Part shown: positions 17,861-26,144 of the stretch, piece after piece | Layout of the letters: each line of letters begins with the position of its first letter | Position numbering within the stretch: position 1 is the stretch's first letter | Translations under genes and position numbers: made by a program | The notes under the pieces: generated by a model | The model's database searches: none | Told to the model about the DNA's origin: nothing | What the model saw: only the letters and a program-made list of their open reading frames with translations | Assembly (NCBI RefSeq): GCF_000688395.1 | Contig: NZ_JIAG01000008.1 | Location: forward strand, 92,170-156,169 | Length of the DNA: 64,000 nt | Origin: Haematomicrobium sanguinis DSM 21259 | Lineage (GTDB): Bacteria > Actinomycetota > Actinomycetes > Actinomycetales > Micrococcaceae | Direction: 5' to 3'

Positions 17861-19300
17861 CTACTTTTGCACGGCCAAAAGCTCGCTCGGCGGCAAGTCC
17901 CGCTCGTAGAGCCAGGGGCGCAGCACGTCCATTGCCGCGCGTCCCGAGCGCACATCCTCGGAGACGTGGTTGTCAATGAGCGCGCACAAATCCTCGGTAC
18001 TCACCGATTGATATTGGAACGTACGAACCCAGCTCCGCAGAACGTCGAAGAACGGCTCATCGCCCAGCCAGGAACGCAATGCCTGCACCGCGAGCGCGCC
18101 GCGCTTATAGACGCGGTCGTCAAACATGTCCGCCGGTCCCGGGTCCCCGACAATAATGTCCTGCGGCTGTTGAGAGAGAAGGTCCCACGCGCCCAAGGCG
18201 CGCTGGACCGCCGTCGTACTTCCGCTCGACTCGCTCCACAGCCACTCTGCGTAACACGCAAAGCCCTCATGGAGCCAAATATCCCGCCACGCGCCCGCGG
18301 TGACCGCGTTGCCGAACCATTGGTGGGAGAGTTCGTGCGCGATCAACCGCTGCGATTCCCAGTCCCGGCCAAGATGATTGGTGCCAAGGAGGGAAAGCGA
18401 CTGCGCCTCTAACGGGATTTCGAGCGGGTCCTCGGCCACGACCACCGTATAGCGTGCAAAAGGGTAGGGCCCAAACATTTCGGTGAACGCATCCATCATG
18501 GCGCGCTGGTCGACGAGCGCCCATTCGGCCGCCGTCGCGAGCGCAGCCGGTGCGGCCACCCGGATCGGGACGTCGGTGCGATCATCGAGGGGAGTGTCGG
18601 CGTAGCGCCCGATCTGCACGGTCGCCAAGTAGGTGGCCATGGGCTCGTCCACCCGGTACACCCAGGTTTCGCCGCGCGCCACCCGGGTCCGCGAGACGAG
18701 TTCGCCGTTGGACACCGGACGGTAGTCGGCGTCGGTGGTGATGCTGATATCGAAAGTCGCTTTGTTGCTCGGATGATCGTTGCACGGAAACCAGGTGGCC
18801 GCCCCGATCGGTTGCCCCGCCACGAGCACACCGTCGGTGAGTTCCTCCCAGCCAATCGCGCCCCAGCGGGAACGGCGCGGACGCGGATTCCCGGAGTAGC
18901 GGATGTCCAGGCTGACCTGCTCCCCGGCGCCCAGCGGTTGCTTCAGGGTAATCACGAGTTTCCCCTCGCGCGTGGCAAAGCGCGCGGGGCGGCTCCCGTT
19001 GACGCTCACCTTGTCCACCCCGAGCCCCACCAAATCCAAGGTGATCACGGTGCTGTTAGCGAGCATCCGCCCCCGCAGGACCGCGCGGCCGCTCAGCCGA
19101 TTGCTGGCCAGCCGGTAATCCACCTCCAGCGCGTAGTGCTCCACCAGAATGTCCGGGTTTCCGCTGCGCGGGGTGTAGGCATCGGGGAGGTACGACGACG
19201 AGTCCCCGGCTGCGGCGCTCAACGCGCCGGGCGCTGGGGTGCTGGGATGGGTTTCGTGGGGCTCGAGGGCACTGCGGCGAGGTTGCTTCTTTTTGCTCAT
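17861..19300 (-). CDS. M1-family zinc aminopeptidase
   Basis: A 479-aa gluzincin: HELSHQWFGN with the zinc HExxH and WLHEGFACYAEWL with the third ligand 18 residues on. The N-terminal beta domain (residues 40-230) is typical; the C-terminal helical domain is short, so the enzyme is about half the length of PepN. The GxMEN-like exopeptidase motif is replaced by PLEAQSLSLLG. Its ATG overlaps the stop of the Pls-like gene (ATGA). In Streptomyces albulus a zinc aminopeptidase degrades epsilon-polylysine, so a role in product degradation or self-protection is plausible. Confidence 0.9.
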   Translation of the reverse strand: MSKKKQPRRSALEPHETHPSTPAPGALSAAAGDSSSYLPDAYTPRSGNPDILVEHYALEVDYRLASNRLSGRAVLRGRMLANSTVITLDLVGLGVDKVSVNGSRPARFATREGKLVITLKQPLGAGEQVSLDIRYSGNPRPRRSRWGAIGWEELTDGVLVAGQPIGAATWFPCNDHPSNKATFDISITTDADYRPVSNGELVSRTRVARGETWVYRVDEPMATYLATVQIGRYADTPLDDRTDVPIRVAAPAALATAAEWALVDQRAMMDAFTEMFGPYPFARYTVVVAEDPLEIPLEAQSLSLLGTNHLGRDWESQRLIAHELSHQWFGNAVTAGAWRDIWLHEGFACYAEWLWSESSGSTTAVQRALGAWDLLSQQPQDIIVGDPGPADMFDDRVYKRGALAVQALRSWLGDEPFFDVLRSWVRTFQYQSVSTEDLCALIDNHVSEDVRSGRAAMDVLRPWLYERDLPPSELLAVQK

Positions 19301-22300
19301 GCGCTGGCCCTTTCACGATCGCGGCGGATATCCTCTAACGCCCCCAAGTGTTTGTGGGCGGAAGTCCATGGTCCCACGGGGTTCCCCATCCAATAGCTGT
19401 GCGCCGGCACCGATTCGCCGCGCATGACGAGCGAAGCTGGACCGATGGTGGCCGACTCTTGAAGGGTGGCCGCCGGCAAGATCACACTGTGCGGCCCCAT
19501 GGTGGAACCGTCTTGCAGGGTAACCGTATCCAGGCTCATCACCCGGTCATGGAAAAGGTGCGTCTGCACCACGCACCCGCGGTTGACGGTGGAGCCGTTG
19601 CCGAGGGAGACGAGGTCCGCTTCGGGCAGCCAATAGCTCTCACACCACACGCCCTTGCCGATCTTGGCGCCGAGAGCGCGCAGCCACCACACGAGCGCCG
19701 GGGTGCCGGAGGCGGCGCGGGCAAACCATGGCGCAGACACCAGTTCCACAAACGTGTCCACGACCTCGTTGCGCCAGATGAACGAGGACCACAGCGGGTG
19801 CTCACCGGCCGTGATTTTGCCGACCAGCGCCCACTTCGCCAGGACCGAACTGAGCGCGGCGAGGGCACCGGCGGCGAGCATGATTACGCCGCCTAGCAGC
19901 GCCGCGAGAAGGTAGCCCCAGGCGTTGCCGACCAGAGACACGATCGCGTCCATGGATGCCATGACGCCGATCGCAATGACCACGGTCAGGGCCACTGGCA
20001 GGAAACGGCACACTTCCCAGAGTCCGCGCGCCACCTTGAGTTTGTTCGGCGGCTTGTAGGTGCGGCTGTCATCGGTGGCAATGGCTTGACGGCGCAGGCG
20101 CACCGGCGGGCTGCCGAGCCAGCTGGTGCCCGCCTTCGCTTTGGCCGGGGTCGCCGAGAGCACCGCAACAAGTGAATTCTTGGGGACCGATCGGCCCGCC
20201 GCGGTCATCCCGGAGTTGCCCAGGAAGGCGCGTTTGCCGACCTTTGCCGGGGCGACCTTCATCCATCCGGCGCCCAATTCATAGGAGGCGACCATGGTGT
20301 CATCGGCAAGGAATGCGCCGTCGCCGATCGTGGTCATTTTCGGGACAAGCAGGACCGTGGAGGCTTCCACGTCTTTGCCCACTTTGGCGCCCAAAATGCG
20401 CAGCCAGGTGGGTGTGAAGAGGGAGGCGTAGATCGGGAAGAGGAGGTCGCGGGCCATGTCCAAGACGCGCTCGGTGGCCCACACCTGCCAGCCGATGCGG
20501 GAGCGGACAGGGACGTGACCTTCTTTCAGACCAAGACCTAGGAGCCTCGTGGTTCCGGCAATGAGGAGCGCATTGGCGAGAAACCAGACGAGGGCGATGA
20601 GCGGGGACAGCGCCAACAGCCGCCAGATGGCGCTGTGCAGCGAATCGGTGCCGCCGAGGAAGGGGACCGCGGCGGCGCCGGCAAGGACCGCGGCGGCATA
20701 GGGTATGCACGCTAGGGCGCTGGACGAGGCGAAATAGAGGACCGGCCACAGCCAGGATTTCTTGGGACGCGAGGACGGCCACTCGGGTTTCACCCGGCCG
20801 CTGCGCTTGGCAGGGGAGCCCGAATAGTGCATACCCGGTTTCGCCGTTCCCACGAGGGCGCTCCCCGGTTCGATGTACGCGCCAGCGCCGACCTTGCTGC
20901 CAGGCAGTAGCGTGGAGCGGGCGCCGACGCTCGCACCCTTACCAACTTGGATTGGGCCAATGTGAATAAGGTCGCCGTCGATCCAGTAGCCGGAAAGGTC
21001 CACTTCGGGCTCGATCGCACAACCGGACCCCAGGCGTAGCATCCCGGTCACCGGGGGCACCGAGTGCAGGTCCACGTTTTTACCGATCTTTGCCCCGAGA
21101 GCACGTGCGTAATACGGAACGAGCGGTGCGCTGGCAAGGCTGACGGCGTTGGTCATATCGGCAATATGTTCGGCAAGCCAAAGCCGCAAGTGCACCCGGC
21201 CGGAGCGCGGGTAGCTGCCCGGTTGCACGTCCTTCAGGAGAATCTTGGCCGCAATCACGGCAATGAGCATGCGGCCGGGCGGTGAGACGAAGATCAGCCA
21301 GGAAGCGAGCACCCACCACCAAGACACCGTCGGCGCGCCGGGGACAAAACCCCAGGCCGAGAGCAGGTTGCTCGCCGCCATGGTGTAGGTGAGCCAGCGC
21401 ATGCCGACCAGAATCAGCAGCGGAGCGCCAATGACGGTGCGGAAGAATTCGGACTTGGTGCTGGCCTTATTTACGGTGCGCGGTTCGGCCATGTGCGTGG
21501 TGGTGTCCGGATACTCCTGGCGGATGGCCTCGATAAGCGAGCCGACGCGGGGCCGGGAGTAGATGTCTGCCACGGTGATGTTGGGGTAGCGCTCGCGGAG
21601 CGCGGACACCAACTGGGCGGCGCTCAAGGAGCCGCCGCCGGCGGCGAAAAAGTCCGCATCCAAGCTGGTTAGGGGCGCACCCAACACCTGTGACCATCGC
21701 TCGGCGATCCACGCATCCGGCGGGTCGAGGCGCAAAGGCGAGTCATCGCCGTCGTTCATCTGTTGAAGCGGCCACGGGAGCGCCGAGCGGTCTACCTTGC
21801 CGCTGGTTTTGGTGGGTAGTGTGTCCGTGAGAGTGAGGAGCGGGATGAGCGCGGCGGGGAGCTCGCGGCTGAGCAGTTTGCGGGCGCGGGCGAGGTCGAG
21901 GTCACCGGTTTCGGGGACGAGGTAGCCGACCAGCACGTCGGAGCCGGCCGGGGTTTTCTTGACCGCGGCGGCCGCGCCGTGCACGCCGGGGAGGGATTGG
22001 AGGGCGGCGTCGACCTCGCCGAGTTCGATGCGGCGGCCGCCGAGTTTGACCTGTTCGTCCGCGCGGCCGATGAAAATCAGTCCGGCCGGATCCCAGGTGA
22101 CGATGTCGCCGGAGCGGTAGGCGCGCTCCCAACCGAGGGTCGGCATCGGCGCGTACTTTTCGGCGTCCTTTGCCGGGTCGAGGTAGCGGGCGAGGCCGAC
22201 GCCGCCGATAATGAGTTCGCCGTTTTCGCCCTCGGCGACCGGGATGCCTTCCTTGTCCACGACGGCGAGGTCCCAGCCGTCCAGCGGGAGACCGATTCTC

Positions 22301-23238
22301 ACCGGGCCGTTGCCGGTCAGCGGCGCGGCGCAGGCGACAACGGTGGCTTCGGTAGGGCCGTACGTGTTCCAGACTTCGCGGTCCTCGGTGGCCAGGCGCT
22401 CGGCGAGTTCGGGTGGGCAGGCTTCGCCGCCGAAAATGAGCAGGCGCACCTGTTCTAAGGATTCGGCGGGCCAGAGCGCGGCGAGGGTCGGGACGGTGGA
22501 GACGGCGGTGATGCCGCGGCGGATAAGCCAGGGGCCAAGGTCCACGCCGGATCTGACAAGGGATCGGGGTGCGGGGACGAGGCAAGCGCCGTGCCGCCAA
22601 GCGAGCCACATCTCTTCGCAGGAGGCGTCAAAGGCGACGGAGAGCCCCGCGAGCACTCGGTCGGTGTTGGTGAGCGGGTCGTCTTGGAGGAAGATCCTGG
22701 CTTCGGCGTCCACGAAGGCAGCGGCCGAGCGGTGCGTGACGGCGACGCCCTTGGGGGTGCCGGTGGAACCGGAGGTGAAGATGACCCAGCAATCGTCCTG
22801 CGGCGTGGGTTGCCGCGGGTTCGGGTGCGGCGCCGGTGTGTTGGCGGGGTCGGTGAGGGTGATGGCGTTGCCGGTCTCGCAAATGCCGCGCGCCCCGGCT
22901 TCGGTGAAGACGAGGTCGGCGCGCTCTTGTGGGTCATCGGCGTCCACCGGGACGTAGGCGGCGCCAATGTATATGATGGCGAGGATGGTGACGTAGAGTT
23001 CGCGGGTGCCGGATTGGATGCGGACGCCGATCTTATCGCCGGCGCCGAGGCCGCGTTCGTGGAGTTCGCGGCCCTTCGCTTTGACGACGTCGATCAGCTC
23101 GCTGTAGCTGAGCGGCTGTTCCCCGTCATCAAGGGCGGGGCTATCCGGGTGCTGTTGGGCGGTTTCATGCAGGATGTCGATAAGGGTGCGCGCTTGCGGG
23201 GCGCGGGCGGCGCCGGGAAGTTGTGCGGGGTAGCTCAC
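19297..23238 (-). CDS. Pls/PosA-type single-module NRPS, poly(amino acid) synthetase-like
   Basis: A 1313-aa membrane enzyme, almost the length of the epsilon-poly-L-lysine synthetase Pls of S. albulus (about 1319 aa). Order: adenylation domain (about 10-500; FTSGSTGTPKGVAVTH, NTYGPTEATV, YRSGDIV, KTSGKVDR), carrier domain with phosphopantetheine Ser537 in GGGSLSAAQ, then six transmembrane helices in pairs separating three acyltransferase-like C domains with left-handed beta-helix hexapeptides (GLGSGCAIEPEVD-like, VGKDVEASTVLLVP, LGAKIGKGVWCESYW). Such enzymes make isopeptide homopolymers of basic amino acids. The monomer cannot be read by eye. GTG start three bases from the quinone oxidoreductase stop; coupled to the M1 peptidase. 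Confidence 0.92.
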   Translation of the reverse strand: MSYPAQLPGAARAPQARTLIDILHETAQQHPDSPALDDGEQPLSYSELIDVVKAKGRELHERGLGAGDKIGVRIQSGTRELYVTILAIIYIGAAYVPVDADDPQERADLVFTEAGARGICETGNAITLTDPANTPAPHPNPRQPTPQDDCWVIFTSGSTGTPKGVAVTHRSAAAFVDAEARIFLQDDPLTNTDRVLAGLSVAFDASCEEMWLAWRHGACLVPAPRSLVRSGVDLGPWLIRRGITAVSTVPTLAALWPAESLEQVRLLIFGGEACPPELAERLATEDREVWNTYGPTEATVVACAAPLTGNGPVRIGLPLDGWDLAVVDKEGIPVAEGENGELIIGGVGLARYLDPAKDAEKYAPMPTLGWERAYRSGDIVTWDPAGLIFIGRADEQVKLGGRRIELGEVDAALQSLPGVHGAAAAVKKTPAGSDVLVGYLVPETGDLDLARARKLLSRELPAALIPLLTLTDTLPTKTSGKVDRSALPWPLQQMNDGDDSPLRLDPPDAWIAERWSQVLGAPLTSLDADFFAAGGGSLSAAQLVSALRERYPNITVADIYSRPRVGSLIEAIRQEYPDTTTHMAEPRTVNKASTKSEFFRTVIGAPLLILVGMRWLTYTMAASNLLSAWGFVPGAPTVSWWWVLASWLIFVSPPGRMLIAVIAAKILLKDVQPGSYPRSGRVHLRLWLAEHIADMTNAVSLASAPLVPYYARALGAKIGKNVDLHSVPPVTGMLRLGSGCAIEPEVDLSGYWIDGDLIHIGPIQVGKGASVGARSTLLPGSKVGAGAYIEPGSALVGTAKPGMHYSGSPAKRSGRVKPEWPSSRPKKSWLWPVLYFASSSALACIPYAAAVLAGAAAVPFLGGTDSLHSAIWRLLALSPLIALVWFLANALLIAGTTRLLGLGLKEGHVPVRSRIGWQVWATERVLDMARDLLFPIYASLFTPTWLRILGAKVGKDVEASTVLLVPKMTTIGDGAFLADDTMVASYELGAGWMKVAPAKVGKRAFLGNSGMTAAGRSVPKNSLVAVLSATPAKAKAGTSWLGSPPVRLRRQAIATDDSRTYKPPNKLKVARGLWEVCRFLPVALTVVIAIGVMASMDAIVSLVGNAWGYLLAALLGGVIMLAAGALAALSSVLAKWALVGKITAGEHPLWSSFIWRNEVVDTFVELVSAPWFARAASGTPALVWWLRALGAKIGKGVWCESYWLPEADLVSLGNGSTVNRGCVVQTHLFHDRVMSLDTVTLQDGSTMGPHSVILPAATLQESATIGPASLVMRGESVPAHSYWMGNPVGPWTSAHKHLGALEDIRRDRERASA

Positions 23239-23240
23239 GC

Positions 23241-24221
23241 CTAGCCTTGCGGTTCGCCGGGGAGCAGGATGAGTTTGCCGGTGGTTTTGCGAGATGCGAG
23301 GTCCGCTTGGGCTTGGCCCGCGTCCTTGAGCGGATATTTTTCGCCGATTCTGACCTTCAGGGTGCCGTTTGCTGCGGCGGTGAAGACGTCGGTGGCGCGC
23401 CAACGGAGTTCTTCCGGGGTCGCAATGTAGTCCACCAGGGTGGGCCTGGTCAGGAAGAGCGAACCGTGGGAGTTGAGCTCCTGGATGTTGAAGGGCTCTA
23501 CCTGACCGGAAGCGCCCCCGTACACAACCAGCATGCCGCGGCGGGAGAGCGAGTCCAGGCTGCCTTGAAACGTGGTTTTGCCGACGCCGTCATAGACGAC
23601 GTTGACGCCGCGGCCGTCGGTGGCGGCGCGGGTTTTCTCGGCGAAGTCTTGGTAGTCGAAGACGTCATCGGCGCCGGCTTCGCGGCTCAGCTGTGCCTTT
23701 TCTTCGGTGGAGACGGTGGTGAACACGGTGACGCCCTTGGTCTTGAGCATTTGCGTCAAGAGCAGACCCACTCCGCCTGCCCCCGCGTGGACCAGCGCTG
23801 TTTCGCCCGGCGTCGCGGGGTAGGTTGAGTTGCACAAATAGTGGGCAGTCATGCCCTGAAGGGGGAGCGCGGCGGCGGTTTCCAGATCCAAGCTCTCGGG
23901 GACCGTAATCGCCTTGTCGGCGTCGACGAGGGCGTAGTCCGCGTAGGTCTTGGTGCCGCCCGCGGTGGCGATCCGGTCGCCGGGCGCGAAGTCTGTGACC
24001 TCGGCGCCGATCGCTTCGACGGTGCCGGCCATTTCGGCTCCTGGCGTGAACGGGAAGGGAACCGGGTAGACACCGGAGCGTTGATAGATCTCAATGAAGT
24101 TGACGCCGGTGGCCGCAATCTTGACCAGTAGCTGATGTGGGCCGGGGTTCGGGGCGGGCACTTCCTGAATTTTCAGGACGTCCGGTCCGCCGGGTTCATC
24201 GGCGACAATGGCTTGTGGCAT
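23241..24221 (-). CDS. NADPH:quinone oxidoreductase-like zinc-free MDR protein
   Basis: A 326-aa medium-chain reductase of the QOR group: GVNFIEIYQRSGVYP at the substrate side, VHAGAGGVGLLLTQMLK as the AxxGxxG NADPH-binding turn and no structural zinc cysteines. Reduces quinones or reactive alkenals with NADPH. It is the first gene of a tightly spaced set leading into the Pls-like synthetase (2 bp apart), but a role in polymer synthesis is not obvious. ATG at 24221. Confidence 0.88.
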   Translation of the reverse strand: MPQAIVADEPGGPDVLKIQEVPAPNPGPHQLLVKIAATGVNFIEIYQRSGVYPVPFPFTPGAEMAGTVEAIGAEVTDFAPGDRIATAGGTKTYADYALVDADKAITVPESLDLETAAALPLQGMTAHYLCNSTYPATPGETALVHAGAGGVGLLLTQMLKTKGVTVFTTVSTEEKAQLSREAGADDVFDYQDFAEKTRAATDGRGVNVVYDGVGKTTFQGSLDSLSRRGMLVVYGGASGQVEPFNIQELNSHGSLFLTRPTLVDYIATPEELRWRATDVFTAAANGTLKVRIGEKYPLKDAGQAQADLASRKTTGKLILLPGEPQG

Positions 24222-24339
24222 GCAGATGCGACCTTCTTCGAGTGCGGCGTGTGATCTCCGATTCTCATGGTAGCCGCGGGGGACGCCTCGCGCACTTTGT
24301 GTCGGGGGTTAGCGCGGGGTGCGTCCCATCGCGAGTGAG

Positions 24340-24406
24340 GGGTCTGTTCCGGCCAGCATGTAGACCCATAACTGTTATGGGTCTAAGCCCGCCCTACCCT
24401 AGACCC
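24340..24406. repeat. 67-bp symmetric four-half-site repeat, upstream copy
   Basis: Layout: GGGTCT, 16 bases, then the perfect palindrome AGACCCATAAC-T-GTTATGGGTCT (24362-24384), 16 bases, then AGACCC. The same 67-bp layout recurs at 25319-25385. It ends 65 bp before the DUF559 gene start, so it is a likely operator; AbiEi proteins are known to repress their own operons through inverted repeats. Confidence 0.85.
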
Positions 24407-24471
24407 CAGAGTTATCCACAGGCAGCGCTTTCGTCCTCGCGTCACCTCGATAAAACGCGCATTCTGAGCTG

Positions 24472-25326
24472 ATGGACGAAATTGTGAAATCCACTCTGTT
24501 TGCTCATTGGGGCGTCGCACGTACCACCGAGCTACTTGAAGCGGGCGTGTCACGAAGTGTGCTGAGCGCCATGGTGGACCAGAAAGTATTGCTCCGGCCA
24601 TTTCGTGGAGTCTATTGCACCCCTCGAGCTGTGCCGCACTGGGCGCAGCTGCGCTCGCAAGGCTACGACTCCACGTGCGAAACCGCCGCGCGGGCCATCG
24701 GCTTGTGGGTATTGAAGGGCCCGTCGGCCCTGCACGCGAGCTATCGGCGGACTGCTTCCCTCCCGGAGACGATAATCCACATGGGTGAGCCTGTTGTGAA
24801 GGTTGTCTCGCACAAGCGTCGCTTTGCCAACCGGGTCTTAGACATTGTGGTGAGCGCAATCCGATGTCTACCGGAGCTTCGGGCCCTGGTCATCGCAGAG
24901 TCTGCCGTGGTTCAAGGAAAGATTAGTCTGACCGAACTGCGAACGGCGGTGGCAAAGTCCGGGCGTGTCCGAGAGCGTGCTCTGGTGGAGCGTATCAACC
25001 CCTTTAGTGAATCCATATTGGAGACGGTGGGAAGGTACTTGCTGGAGGAGGCCGGGTTTCACGTGCAGATCCAGGTGGGTGTCCGTGGCCTGGGCAGGGT
25101 TGACGCCATGGTGGACGGCATCCTCGGCATTGAATTCGACGGTCGCGAGAGTCACGACACGAAGGCTGGGTATGACGAGGACCGCCGCCGAAACAATGTC
25201 GCCATGGTGGAAGGGATTCCGGTTCTGAGGGTGACCTACGCTCTAGTGGTACACCATCCGGAGGAGTTCATTCGCACGGTGTCCGACGCCTTGGCAAAGC
25301 TCATCAAGCGCGGGCACGGGGTCTAA
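24472..25326 (+). CDS. AbiEi-like winged-helix / DUF559 endonuclease-domain protein
   Basis: A 284-aa two-domain protein. Residues 1-90 form an AbiEi-type winged helix (RTTELLEAGVSRSVLSAMV, then RPFRGVY). The C-terminal third is a Vsr-like PD-(D/E)xK fold: E184 in SILETVGRYLLEEAGF, D211 in RVDAMVDG, E221 and D223 in IEFDGRESH, then DEDRRRNN and VLRVTY. Such solo proteins are common and multi-copy in actinobacteria; no AbiEii nucleotidyltransferase toxin is adjacent. Function unknown: antitoxin-like repressor, defence nuclease or selfish nuclease. Identical 67-bp symmetric repeats flank it, the downstream one overlapping the stop codon. Codon use is less GC-biased than in its neighbours. Confidence 0.85.
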   Translation: MDEIVKSTLFAHWGVARTTELLEAGVSRSVLSAMVDQKVLLRPFRGVYCTPRAVPHWAQLRSQGYDSTCETAARAIGLWVLKGPSALHASYRRTASLPETIIHMGEPVVKVVSHKRRFANRVLDIVVSAIRCLPELRALVIAESAVVQGKISLTELRTAVAKSGRVRERALVERINPFSESILETVGRYLLEEAGFHVQIQVGVRGLGRVDAMVDGILGIEFDGRESHDTKAGYDEDRRRNNVAMVEGIPVLRVTYALVVHHPEEFIRTVSDALAKLIKRGHGV

Positions 25327-25385
25327 AGAGCAAGAGCCCGAGACCCATAACTGTTATGGGTCTCAATTCGCGCCACTTCAGACCC
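25319..25385. repeat. 67-bp symmetric four-half-site repeat, downstream copy
   Basis: Same layout as 24340-24406: GGGTCT (25319-25324, overlapping the stop codon of the DUF559 gene), 16 bases, the identical 23-bp palindrome at 25341-25363, 16 bases, AGACCC (25380-25385). Most differences between the two right-hand spacers are transitions. It lies 9 bp from the 3' end of the convergent isomerase gene. Confidence 0.85.
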
Positions 25386-25394
25386 ACAAGGTCC

Positions 25395-26144
25395 CTATAC
25401 AGCGGCCTCCCGCAACACCGTTTCAAAATCACGCACCCGGTGCGCAAAGCGCCCCAAGAAGAGGCCGTTCGCCGGCGGGCAGACCCGCGAAAACAGGCCC
25501 GGGCCCGCGCTTCCGGCATAGATGACCGTGACCTCGCCGAGTTCGGCACGAATCCCGTCCACGACCTCACGCACGTGCTCATCCGGTGCGGGTTCTTGTG
25601 CGCCGATGGCCCAGACGGGCTCGTACGCCAGCACCAGGCTAGGTAACGGCGTCAACGGAGACGGTTGAACAGTGTCGGGGCCCAACCCTGCCGCCCGCAC
25701 CTGTCGCACGCACTCGGCCGCTGCGGCGCGCGCCGACATGTGGGACTCCTCCCCGATGCACAGCAACGGGACAAGCCCTGACTCAAGGGTGCGCGCCACC
25801 TTTTCCGCCACCACAGCGTCGGTCTCGCCGAAGAGTTGGCGCCGTTCGGCGTGACCCAACTCCACCATGGACACGCCAAGCTCGGCAAGTAGCGCGGCGC
25901 TGACTTCCCCGGTATAGCCACCGGTGGGGAAGCGGCTGACGTCTTGAGCGCACACGGCGATACCAGCCGGGGCGCATGCGGCTACGGTTTCCACCAAGAA
26001 AGGATGGCCGGGAGCAACAAAAACCGTGCCAGCAAAAACAGAATCATGCACGGCCGAGACGACGCACTTCAACCACTCGCGGTAAATCGGGGCGCTCAAA
26101 TACGCCTTGGTGCTCACCCCTATGACGGTGGCACTACCGTTCAT
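25395..26144 (-). CDS. Triose-phosphate-isomerase-like enzyme (EryH-like)
   Basis: A 249-aa TIM-family protein with the catalytic loop residues: VSTKAYL at the Lys position, VELGHAERRQLFGETD with the catalytic His, and AYEPVWAIGAQ with the catalytic Glu. The N-terminal NWKMN signature is altered, as in tetrulose-phosphate epimerases such as EryH of Brucella, which converts L-erythrulose-1-phosphate to D-erythrulose-4-phosphate. Context (RpiB-like, DHA-kinase-like) supports that over glycolytic TIM. The ATG at 26144 overlaps the PdxA-like gene by 11 bp. Last gene of the operon. Confidence 0.8.
   Translation of the reverse strand: MNGSATVIGVSTKAYLSAPIYREWLKCVVSAVHDSVFAGTVFVAPGHPFLVETVAACAPAGIAVCAQDVSRFPTGGYTGEVSAALLAELGVSMVELGHAERRQLFGETDAVVAEKVARTLESGLVPLLCIGEESHMSARAAAAECVRQVRAAGLGPDTVQPSPLTPLPSLVLAYEPVWAIGAQEPAPDEHVREVVDGIRAELGEVTVIYAGSAGPGLFSRVCPPANGLFLGRFAHRVRDFETVLREAAV

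Noticed and set aside
24472..25326. Complete AbiE type IV toxin-antitoxin pair
   Set aside because: No AbiEii nucleotidyltransferase gene is adjacent on either side.
9899..25385. Prophage or integrative element spanning both DUF559 genes
   Set aside because: No integrase, terminase, capsid, plasmid or conjugation genes; genes between are ordinary chromosomal enzymes.
25395..26144. Glycolytic triose-phosphate isomerase (tpiA)
   Set aside because: The N-terminal substrate loop differs from NWKMN and the gene lies in a sugar-catabolic operon, with no gap, pgk or ppgK neighbours.
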